DNA of 64,000 nt from Symploca sp. SIO2E9 (GTDB lineage: Bacteria > Cyanobacteriota > Cyanobacteriia > Cyanobacteriales > Coleofasciculaceae), in contig JAAHGS010000009.1 in assembly GCA_010692645.1 (NCBI GenBank), positions 29,793 to 93,792 on the forward strand. Direction: 5' to 3'. Positions 11,165-18,084 of the stretch are shown here, piece after piece (position 1 is the stretch's first letter; each line of letters opens with the position of its first letter). The position numbers and the translations under genes are program-made. The notes beneath the pieces were generated by a model. It ran no database searches and had not been told where the DNA came from. It saw only the letters and a list, made by a program, of their open reading frames with translations.

Positions 11165-12076
11165 CTAGACTGTAACCGTGTGAGTATCATGAGCAATGTC
11201 TTCTTCCACTAGCTTGACTAACTCAGGTAACAATGCTAAATTACGTGGTCGTTTGAGGCGATAGAGAGTACATTCCTTAACAAGGTTTACACACTGAAGG
11301 AAGTGTTGTGCGTCTGGTGATTGAAATAAGGTTGCAGGGCGAGAGTGACGCGATAGTTCAACGACAGCTTCCTTAGGTTTCAGGGGTTCAATACCAAACT
11401 CTGAGTCAGAGGAAAGCACATAAATGCGCCGTATTGGTAGTGGCTTTTGAGTAAATTCCTGCCTCTGGCGATAACCCCGTTTTTCCTCCGATGAGTTGAG
11501 TAACAGTAGCGACTCAAAGTCATATCCGAGAGTAGAAGCTACTTCTGGGCCTAGTTTAATTTGGGGAAATCCAGGGGCGATTGTCGCTTGTTCTTTACCT
11601 AAGGTGACAGGGGCAACATCATCAGTAATAATGCTATATCCATGAGCGTGGAAGGCAGCAGCAGTTGAAGACTTGCCCTCACCAGATATTCCCAAGAAAG
11701 CAACAGCACCACCATCAATGTTTACTCCACTGGCATGGAGTACTAATAGCCCTCGCTGATAGAGCAAAATTCCCATGACAGTTCCAACAAGATAGAACCG
11801 AATAAGTTGTTCAGATGCATATGGTGCTGGAACAATGACAATTTTGTTTCCGCCCTTCACCAGAAAAACCCCTGTATCTTTGACATAAACCAGTGCATCT
11901 TTTCGGCTTAGCTTGAGACACCAAGGTTGCCCAACAGCTTCCTGGGGCAGATAGTCAATCGGGTTGTGACTGTTTTCTATCTTCAGGGTGACATCACATC
12001 CTAGTTCTGCTTCGATAAATTCTGGTATAGCTATCTCAGACTGGATCCCTAAACCGTAGGCAAAGTATGAAAACAC
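11165..12076 (-). CDS. HPr-kinase-like kinase of lasso peptide cluster
   Basis: About 303 aa from a GTG at 12076 preceded by GAGGAAAG at good spacing; a TTG at 12100 would add eight residues. The P-loop GISGEGKSS lies in the middle of the protein, followed by the HPrK-like TDDVAPV segment. It lacks the N-terminal regulatory domain of true HPr kinase/phosphorylases. Homologues in lasso clusters (PadeK of paeninodin, PsmK of pseudomycoidin) phosphorylate the hydroxyl of the C-terminal Ser of the precursor. The precursor encoded 270 bp upstream ends in Ser, which supports the same role. It follows the precursor on the same strand after a large inverted repeat. Confidence 0.8.
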   Translation of the reverse strand: MFSYFAYGLGIQSEIAIPEFIEAELGCDVTLKIENSHNPIDYLPQEAVGQPWCLKLSRKDALVYVKDTGVFLVKGGNKIVIVPAPYASEQLIRFYLVGTVMGILLYQRGLLVLHASGVNIDGGAVAFLGISGEGKSSTAAAFHAHGYSIITDDVAPVTLGKEQATIAPGFPQIKLGPEVASTLGYDFESLLLLNSSEEKRGYRQRQEFTQKPLPIRRIYVLSSDSEFGIEPLKPKEAVVELSRHSRPATLFQSPDAQHFLQCVNLVKECTLYRLKRPRNLALLPELVKLVEEDIAHDTHTVTV

Positions 12077-12179
12077 GTTTGGCTTTCCTCGCTCCAGCAA
12101 AGTTTTTCAACAGGCATATTTAGCTTGTGATTACAATGATTAATAATTCGTAATTCGCAGTTGGCACAATAATCTAGTC

Positions 12180-12245
12180 AAAGATAAGCTAGGGAATCTA
12201 TAATAATAGATAGGTACCCTTCTAGTACTTCCCTAGCTTGTCTTT
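12180..12245 (-). terminator. large inverted repeat between lasso precursor and kinase
   Basis: Arms of 17 bases (AAAGATAAGCTAGGGAA and its near-perfect complement, one mismatch) separated by a 32-base loop, about 100 bp downstream of the precursor stop. It could attenuate read-through so that the precursor transcript exceeds the enzyme transcript. There is no clear U-tract, so termination is not certain. Confidence 0.5.
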
Positions 12246-12342
12246 AAAAGTTCAAGCTCGTAGATCTAGTTCCCGACCTTGGAAGTCACCCATCTGTAGC
12301 TGAGTGTAGTCCGTGAGGTAGTTCTAGTCTAAAAAGCTAGCT

Positions 12343-12486
12343 CTAGGAACCAATGGCAACGGGGCTATCTACACCGGGAATGGCCAAGAAAACCCCGTCT
12401 TGTGCTCCAAAGCGTTTGATCTGCTCAGTCAGGTTCTCAACAGCACCGTAGACGGTGACTTCGGGTGTATTCCAAGTTTTCTTCAT
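12343..12486 (-). CDS. lasso peptide precursor (47 aa)
   Basis: Small gene with ATG at 12486 and a strong AAGGAG eight bases upstream. The leader MKKTWNTPEVTVYGAVENLT fits the lasso leader pattern (aromatic)-x2-P-x5-G-x5-T: W5, P8, G14, T20. With T20 at the usual -2 position the core begins at Q22, and D30 is then residue 9, giving a nine-residue macrolactam QIKRFGAQD. The tail is hydrophobic (GVFLAIPGV...) and ends IGS, so the last residue is Ser, matching the kinase next door. Gln at core position 1 is unusual, since Gly, Ala, Ser or Cys are common; the cleavage site is therefore inference. It lies between the cyclase and kinase genes. Confidence 0.85.
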   Translation of the reverse strand: MKKTWNTPEVTVYGAVENLTEQIKRFGAQDGVFLAIPGVDSPVAIGS

Positions 12487-12513
12487 CTTTGATTCTCCTT
12501 GTGGTAAACAATT

Positions 12514-12530
12514 CTTCAGCTAGGCTGAAG
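12514..12530 (-). promoter_or_regulatory. short palindrome in the leader of the lasso precursor mRNA
   Basis: CTTCAGCTAGGCTGAAG, a perfect 7-bp inverted repeat with a 3-base loop between the candidate promoter and the ribosome site. It may be an operator or an mRNA hairpin; nothing in the sequence decides which. Confidence 0.4.
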
Positions 12531-12552
12531 GCACTTCGAAATAAAGCGCTTT

Positions 12553-12580
12553 AATATAGAATTCGTATAAGGTGAGGCAA
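12553..12580 (-). promoter_or_regulatory. candidate promoter of lasso precursor
   Basis: On the minus strand TTGCCT, a 16-base spacer, TATATT, ending 67 bases before the precursor ATG. A separate promoter inside the cluster would fit the need for more precursor than enzyme. Match to the sigma-70 consensus is moderate. Confidence 0.35.
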
Positions 12581-12718
12581 GAAGTAGATACACAACTGAG
12601 TCAAATAAAAACTAAGAAAATAGTGAATTTCGGTTTAATTTAGTTAGTCCAGAAGAATAATTTCTCCCCCTCCCCCCCTCTCCCTTCAACAAGCTGTACC
12701 TAGCTCAATTGAAAAGCG

Positions 12719-14620
12719 CTATAGATGGGAATGATTGAACCAGAGGGCGAGGATGACCCCAGTCATTAAGGTTATGGGTTCATCTTCTATCTCTTGGGGC
12801 TGTGAGGCATAGCGCTCATAAGCTGAACGCAGTACTGGTAAATTCACATAAGGCTCGATAGCTTGCGGTTGATTAATCACCTCCTTTAAGGTTTTTGCTT
12901 CGACTTCTAATAACTTTCGATTAAAGTTATAACCGAGCCTTCCTTTGCTAACTCGCCATTGGACTTCTGGAGGCAGAATCTCAGTCATTGCAAAGCGGAG
13001 AATCGCTCTCGACCAACCTTGGCGAAACTTTTGATTTGAGGGTAGAGCTAGGCAGAATTCCATCACTCGCCGATCAAAAAATGGGTAGCGTCCCTCCAGG
13101 GAAAATCTTGCAGTTGTCTTGTCAGTTATCTCCATTAAATTGGGATACAAACCCGTGGTGAGGCTGAGCCGATGTTGCTCTCTGCTGCTCAGTGCTAGCA
13201 CTGGTATACTACTGTGCAAGGCTTGAGTCTGCTCTACTACTCCAACCTGTTGGGCAAAAGCTGTGTTAATTAGGTTACTGTTGGGTTTGAGAGTTTTAGT
13301 GATTCTGCGTAACCACTGCCCTAGGTAACTGACAGGTTCTAAAACTAAAGGAGCGAGAGCATATCTCTGGAGAATGAGCCGACGGGATAAACGACATCGC
13401 CTTGCTGCAGCGTTCACTTCTTGCATGAGGGTCTGCCAACGACCAGTATAAGCTAGTTCTGTCAGATATGACCAGCCGTGGGAAACTGCGCTGTCACCGT
13501 CAATGCCGTCTAAAAATACCCTTACTCCCTGTTGGTTGGCACACTCATAAAGCCCCTGATGTATATAGAGATTGGGAGCGAGAATTGGTTCTTCATCCTG
13601 CCAAAGAATATCAATCAATGGGTTGAGCTGATCTGCTCGCACATCATGAGGCTGAAATCCTCCCAGTGCTTTAACGGCGTTCATATAGTGACGCTCGTCA
13701 ATCCAACGTAAGTCCTCTTTTGGCAGGCTGGGGAAAATGGCAGAAAACGTATGCAGCCGCTGATTTCCAGACTTAGCCAATATTTGACGGGCAGTACAGG
13801 CAATCGAAGATGAGTCTAGTCCGCCACTTAGGCTTGAGCCGACAGGGAAGGCACTGCGTAGACGACAACTTACTGCTTTAGTGAAGACTTCATTGAAAGC
13901 TTCAATATATTCCTGATTTGATTTTAACCTAATTTCCCGTTTAGGGTCAAGAGACCAATAGGATTTAAGCTGCATTTTCTTGGTAGAACCTACACTCAGA
14001 TAGTGAGCAGCTCTGAGTCTGAAAATGTCCTGGTAGAAGGTTATTTCTTGGTCTTCATAGAACAATTCCAGATAATAGGCGACTTTAAGTTCGTTGAGTC
14101 GCTGTGGCACTTCTGGCAAGCACAGAAGGGCTTTAATCTCTGAGGCAAAGACAAAAATATCCTTGGAGCGATAGTAGTAAAAGGATTTTATTCCCATGGG
14201 GTCCCTAGCGCAGAATAACTGCTGCTTGCGCCCATCCCAGATAGCAAAGGCAAAGTCACCTATGAGCTTATCTGGGCAAGACTCACCCCACTTTTCGTAA
14301 GCAGCTAAAATTATTTGGCTATCTGTGATTTTTTCAGCGGGGCGATCGCTAAAATCCAATGTAGGAATTAGTTCATCGCGGTTATCAATCCTAGCATCAG
14401 CAGTGATTGCCAGATTGCTGTTTTGGCTAACTAAAGGTAGCTTCTCTAGAAGAGATTCTGGTGTAGTCCACAGCATCCGATGCCCTAAACCAACTGAACC
14501 TTCGCTCCAGATATCGGCTCCATCAGGTCCTCGATGGGCAAGGATATCTACCATTTGCCCTAGATTTTCCCGTTCTACTGACTTACCATCAAAGTAGTAA
14601 ATTCCGACAATAGCGCTCAT
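12719..14620 (-). CDS. lasso cyclase (asparagine-synthetase-like, C protein)
   Basis: 633 aa with an N-terminal glutaminase-like domain (RGPDG near residue 31) and a C-terminal asparagine-synthetase ATP-pyrophosphatase domain with PP-loop SLSGGLDSSS around residue 262. Residue 2 is Ser (MSAIVGIYYF) where glutamine-dependent asparagine synthetases have the catalytic Cys, so it should not use glutamine. This fits lasso cyclases, which adenylate an Asp/Glu side chain and let the core amino terminus attack. It sits four bases after the B2 protease stop and upstream of the precursor, so cluster order is B1-B2-C-A-K-D. The ATG at 14620 is the only sensible start. Confidence 0.9.
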   Translation of the reverse strand: MSAIVGIYYFDGKSVERENLGQMVDILAHRGPDGADIWSEGSVGLGHRMLWTTPESLLEKLPLVSQNSNLAITADARIDNRDELIPTLDFSDRPAEKITDSQIILAAYEKWGESCPDKLIGDFAFAIWDGRKQQLFCARDPMGIKSFYYYRSKDIFVFASEIKALLCLPEVPQRLNELKVAYYLELFYEDQEITFYQDIFRLRAAHYLSVGSTKKMQLKSYWSLDPKREIRLKSNQEYIEAFNEVFTKAVSCRLRSAFPVGSSLSGGLDSSSIACTARQILAKSGNQRLHTFSAIFPSLPKEDLRWIDERHYMNAVKALGGFQPHDVRADQLNPLIDILWQDEEPILAPNLYIHQGLYECANQQGVRVFLDGIDGDSAVSHGWSYLTELAYTGRWQTLMQEVNAAARRCRLSRRLILQRYALAPLVLEPVSYLGQWLRRITKTLKPNSNLINTAFAQQVGVVEQTQALHSSIPVLALSSREQHRLSLTTGLYPNLMEITDKTTARFSLEGRYPFFDRRVMEFCLALPSNQKFRQGWSRAILRFAMTEILPPEVQWRVSKGRLGYNFNRKLLEVEAKTLKEVINQPQAIEPYVNLPVLRSAYERYASQPQEIEDEPITLMTGVILALWFNHSHL

Positions 14621-14624
14621 AGTC

Positions 14625-15068
14625 CTATCTTCGTCCCTCCAGAGATGGCAGTGGCATGAAACGCGAAAGATCTACGAGATTGCCTATGACCACTTGCCCT
14701 TGACTTTCAACCCAAGCGTGGGCCTCAAACTGTCCTCCTTCTCCTTTGGCTACGCCAATTCGCAATTCAGGTAAGTGACCATATCGACTCATAAAAACTT
14801 GTGTAGTTAAGGCACGAGCCAAACACTTAACACCACCAGGCATGTAGTAACTGCTTACATTCACAGCCCAGATAATTTTGCCTACAGAAACTGCTTTGAC
14901 TTGCAGCTGCTTGGAGTTGGACTGACTGATTTTTGCTATAGCTTGTCGCAAACTGGGAAATGGCAGCAACCATAGCCCTAATCTGACTAATCCCAACAAG
15001 ACAAAAGTTTTGAATAGAAGTTGGTAATCGCCAGCACTAAGGCGCACTAACTTACGCAACTGCTTCAT
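14625..15068 (-). CDS. lasso leader peptidase (B2, transglutaminase-like)
   Basis: 147 aa from the ATG at 15068, overlapping the end of B1 by 17 bases; a TTG four codons earlier is less likely. A hydrophobic N-terminal part is followed by a Cys protease fold: C82 in GGVKCLARAL and H117 in FEAHAWVE, with D133 or N130 as the third member. The pattern matches the lasso B2 family (PF13471), which cuts the leader after the conserved Thr-x pair. Overlap with B1 implies translational coupling, as expected for partners that form one functional protease. Confidence 0.9.
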   Translation of the reverse strand: MKQLRKLVRLSAGDYQLLFKTFVLLGLVRLGLWLLPFPSLRQAIAKISQSNSKQLQVKAVSVGKIIWAVNVSSYYMPGGVKCLARALTTQVFMSRYGHLPELRIGVAKGEGGQFEAHAWVESQGQVVIGNLVDLSRFMPLPSLEGRR

Positions 15069-15357
15069 TTTTAACCTCAATTAACTCTTTGGCGGCTAAT
15101 TGTTGTAGTAATTCCAAAATCTCCCGCTCGCATTGTTCCGGCTCTACTTCATATTCCTCCAAAATTGCCTCTCGAACCTCACTTACTGTCTTTGGTTCTT
15201 GGATCAAATTCCAGATGCTAGAACCTACAGTATTTAAACCGTAATAAGTTCCAGACTTGAAGTTAAGAATAACTGATTCTCCCTCTAAATCAGAAGAAAC
15301 TTGCTCCTTGACGGCGACAACAGTTGAAGATTTAGAAATTGCTAATTGTAAAGTCAT
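15052..15357 (-). CDS. PqqD-like RiPP recognition protein (lasso B1)
   Basis: 101 aa. The core ESVILNFKSGTYYGLNTVGSSIW is the PqqD/RRE pattern (three strands then helices), used by lasso B1 proteins to bind the leader and present it to B2 and the cyclase. The C-terminal half is helical and acidic (EEYEVEPEQCEREILELLQQL). It is the first gene of the minus-strand lasso transcript and overlaps B2. The N-terminal 20 residues are poorly conserved. Confidence 0.9.
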   Translation of the reverse strand: MTLQLAISKSSTVVAVKEQVSSDLEGESVILNFKSGTYYGLNTVGSSIWNLIQEPKTVSEVREAILEEYEVEPEQCEREILELLQQLAAKELIEVKNEAVA

Positions 15358-16069
15358 GATTTATCTCAATCCTTCTAACTCGTTTAACCAGTATGAATAT
15401 CAATTTATAGCTTGTTGTTATCCACAAAAAGCATTAAGTACTTTCGATTTATTAGTGACAAATTAAGTGGCAATAACTTGAAAAAAATCTGACACTAAAA
15501 TGACTCAAATCTTGACATAGAGATGATTTAACTTCTCATGCTCTAATGAATCCATGATTCAAGGGAGTTTCACCGATTATGGGTAAGGGATAGATGCTTA
15601 GCAATAGGTAATTGTGAACTTACACCCTGAAAATATATTTCTGTATTTTAAGCTAAGCCAAGGATTATAACAGAAGATAGAAGTAGAATGCAACATTCTT
15701 TGATTTTACTGAGTGAATAAAACCTCAAGTTCCACGAGCAAGTTGTAGCAAGTTTGCGAGCAAATCCTATGGTTTTACCGTTCAACTTACTGTTCGATTA
15801 AATATAGCGATTTTTTTTGGCATATGTCAATATTTATTGCTCGCTTTACAAACACTTTATATTTTGATTGCTCCTCTTAAAAATCTCCTCATCTTTCCTT
15901 CTCAGAAGGAATATTTAATTCGATTGACCATTTGACAAAACGTCTAAATTTTGGTTTTACTGAAGATGTTAGAAAGTTTTTTGAAGAATTACACTAACTA
16001 TTTAAAGCTCAGACCGTTATTCTAATCAGTTATCCCTGATCTATCGTCTAATTAATATCAAGCTATTAA
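15358..16069. other. divergent intergenic region of the lasso cluster
   Basis: 712 AT-rich bases between B1 (minus) and the nucleotidyltransferase gene (plus). No ORF with a ribosome site and no clear hairpin is seen. It should contain the promoters of both arms of the cluster. Confidence 0.5.
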
Positions 16070-17170
16070 ATGACTAATTTATCTCATACCCTGCTCTACG
16101 CCTCCCTCACTCAGAAATGCTCTGGCTTGACTACCAATGCGAGGAAACAACTAAGTTGTGCGACTGAGTTGGAATGGAAACGCACTATTGCGACACTGGC
16201 ACTGCATCGATTACTTCCACTAGTGTTTTATTCTCTCCAAGCCTACAATCTTACCGACGCTGTGCCGCATCCCTACTTAGCTCAGATGCAAACTGCATAT
16301 CGCCAGACACGGCAGAAGAATACTATCCTCTTGCTCACTTTAGATGGCATTTTACAGGCGATGGCAAAACACAACCTTCATCCTGTACTCTGGAAAGGCG
16401 TAGTACTTGCTGACAGTTTCTATCCTGATCCTGGAACTAGGCCAATGGGAGATATAGATTTTGCCATTCCAGCTGAGGAGATGGAGGCAGCTACTACAGT
16501 TTTCCATTCCTTGGGATTTAAACTAAGGCCTGAGGCGGAAACTTCAGATGCCGTCTACTTTGCCAACAAAATGGGGGTAATCTGCGATGTCCACCATCGT
16601 GTTCGTCTGTTTGAAGGTAAAGAATCAATCAACTTGATCACTAACCTCAAGCCACAGCATATGAAAGTAGCTACCATGCCATTACTAGAGCCAAATGCCA
16701 TGATAGTTCATCTGATCGTGCATATGGATGGGCATCGCCATGAAACTGGTCTCATGCTATCTTGGATTCTTGATTTAGCCTTCGTCTTGCGCAAGTGGGG
16801 AGCTTTAATTACGCTTGAGTATATTGAGAAACTGATGCCAGCTAAAGAGAATTTAGTCTCTCTGTTTCGCGTGATCCGCTTTCTTGAAAAGGAGTTTGAC
16901 GAACAGCTACCGGCTTGCCTTACCCAAGCAGCCAAGAAGTTTGAACCGTTGACGCTGGCAGAAATTTTCCGGCAGCGAAGGTTAGCGCTATGGGGCTTAC
17001 CTTGTCCAAGCGGTTGGCTGCGATTAGGTGCAAGTCAGTTAGGTTTCCAGTTACGTCATTGTCGCCCTCAACTCCAGGTGGATGATTTATTAATGTTGCC
17101 GGTAGATGCCTTGAACAATTCACGAATCCGTAACCAGTTGATGCCCAAGATGGCTGGCAACCGAGGATGA
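16070..17170 (+). CDS. nucleotidyltransferase family protein (NTP_transf_5, PsmN-like)
   Basis: 366 aa. The signature segment reads LWKGVVLADSFYPDPGTRPMGDIDF around residues 107-130, the K-G...R-P-x-x-D-x-D pattern of the uncharacterised nucleotidyltransferase family PF14907, with D127 and D129 as likely metal ligands. Members recur in RiPP clusters; in the pseudomycoidin lasso cluster such a gene (psmN) accompanies the kinase and is needed for further decoration of the phosphorylated C-terminus. It is divergent from the lasso genes, beginning 712 bp upstream of B1. Function here is inference from that precedent. Confidence 0.75.
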   Translation: MTNLSHTLLYASLTQKCSGLTTNARKQLSCATELEWKRTIATLALHRLLPLVFYSLQAYNLTDAVPHPYLAQMQTAYRQTRQKNTILLLTLDGILQAMAKHNLHPVLWKGVVLADSFYPDPGTRPMGDIDFAIPAEEMEAATTVFHSLGFKLRPEAETSDAVYFANKMGVICDVHHRVRLFEGKESINLITNLKPQHMKVATMPLLEPNAMIVHLIVHMDGHRHETGLMLSWILDLAFVLRKWGALITLEYIEKLMPAKENLVSLFRVIRFLEKEFDEQLPACLTQAAKKFEPLTLAEIFRQRRLALWGLPCPSGWLRLGASQLGFQLRHCRPQLQVDDLLMLPVDALNNSRIRNQLMPKMAGNRG

Positions 17171-17217
17171 TCAGGCAAATGTAAGATATCAATATCAGCA
17201 ACTCAATTGTGTAGATT

Positions 17218-17781
17218 ATGGTCAAGGTAAGTCCAGGAAGAAAATTCACCCTAGAAGAATTTCTGGCACTTCCAGAAGGAGATGTAAACTTTGAGTTTGT
17301 TAATGGTAAAGCAGTCTCTAAAGTGTCTCCTAAATTCTTCCATTCCAGTTTACAGGCAGCTTTATTAGTTTTAATACGCCCATGGTGTAGGGGTAAAGGC
17401 AAGATTTGTCCAGAGTGGGCTATTAGATTGAAGTGTCAAGGAGAAGATTGGGTACCAGTACCAGATTTAACTTATATATCCTATCAACGCCTACCTGCTA
17501 GCTGGAAGCGAAATCAAGCTTGTCCAGCTTTACCTGAATTGGTAATTGAGATTATTTCTCCAGGTCAAACGATGAAAGAATTGGAAGATAAGGCTAAGGA
17601 TTATCTTGAGGCTGGTATTTCCAGAGTATGGGTTGTAGATCCTGAAGCTATAGTAATCAGGGTATTTTTTTTAGATGGATTGAGTCAGGTTTATACGGAT
17701 ACTACACCTATTGTTGATAGGCTACTTCCTAGTTTTGAACTAACAATAAAGCAGGTTCTTGAAGAAGCAGAATTGCTTTGA
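17218..17781 (+). CDS. Uma2 family endonuclease (DUF820)
   Basis: 187 aa. It has the Uma2/DUF820 restriction-endonuclease-like pattern: EEFLALPEGD near the start, a central VPDLTYI, and PELVIEIISPGQTMKELEDKAKDYLEAGISRVWVVDP in which an E and the downstream K of the PD-(D/E)xK-like core can be placed. These genes are highly multiplied in cyanobacteria and their role is unknown. It starts 48 bp after the nucleotidyltransferase on the same strand but is probably unrelated to the lasso pathway. Confidence 0.85.
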   Translation: MVKVSPGRKFTLEEFLALPEGDVNFEFVNGKAVSKVSPKFFHSSLQAALLVLIRPWCRGKGKICPEWAIRLKCQGEDWVPVPDLTYISYQRLPASWKRNQACPALPELVIEIISPGQTMKELEDKAKDYLEAGISRVWVVDPEAIVIRVFFLDGLSQVYTDTTPIVDRLLPSFELTIKQVLEEAELL

Positions 17782-18084
17782 GGTTGTGATTGCTGCCAGA
17801 GAGGATTCGGACTTTTTCTAAACAAGGAAATTTATCTGCCCATAGAATTACCCTTAAACTGGTCATAGGAGAAAAATAGGCAGGCAATTATAAAAGACTC
17901 AATGGGAAAATTACAACTAGACTAGTGGTGACAAATCGATTTTATCAAGGTTTGGCAGAGCGAGATTTTATACTAACAGAAGAAGTGCGATCGCGATCAC
18001 TTAAATTTATTGATTTATTACAAGTGATGAGCTAATTTTCGTAATCTTGCAACTCTATTGCCTTACTTCCCCTGCACCCCTGCA
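17782..18084. other. intergenic region after the Uma2 gene
   Basis: Holds a short open frame at 17928-18035 (GTG start, 35 codons, MTNRFYQGLAERDF at its N-terminus) that looks like a remnant of a larger protein and lacks a ribosome site. Otherwise nothing is recognised. Confidence 0.4.

Noticed and set aside
12252-12293. 13-residue ORF (MGDFQGRELDLRA) behind the lasso precursor
   Set aside because: No leader motif, no ribosome site, too short to distinguish from chance.
17928-18035. 35-residue ORF after the Uma2 gene
   Set aside because: GTG start without ribosome site; may be a remnant, but the parent gene is not identifiable.
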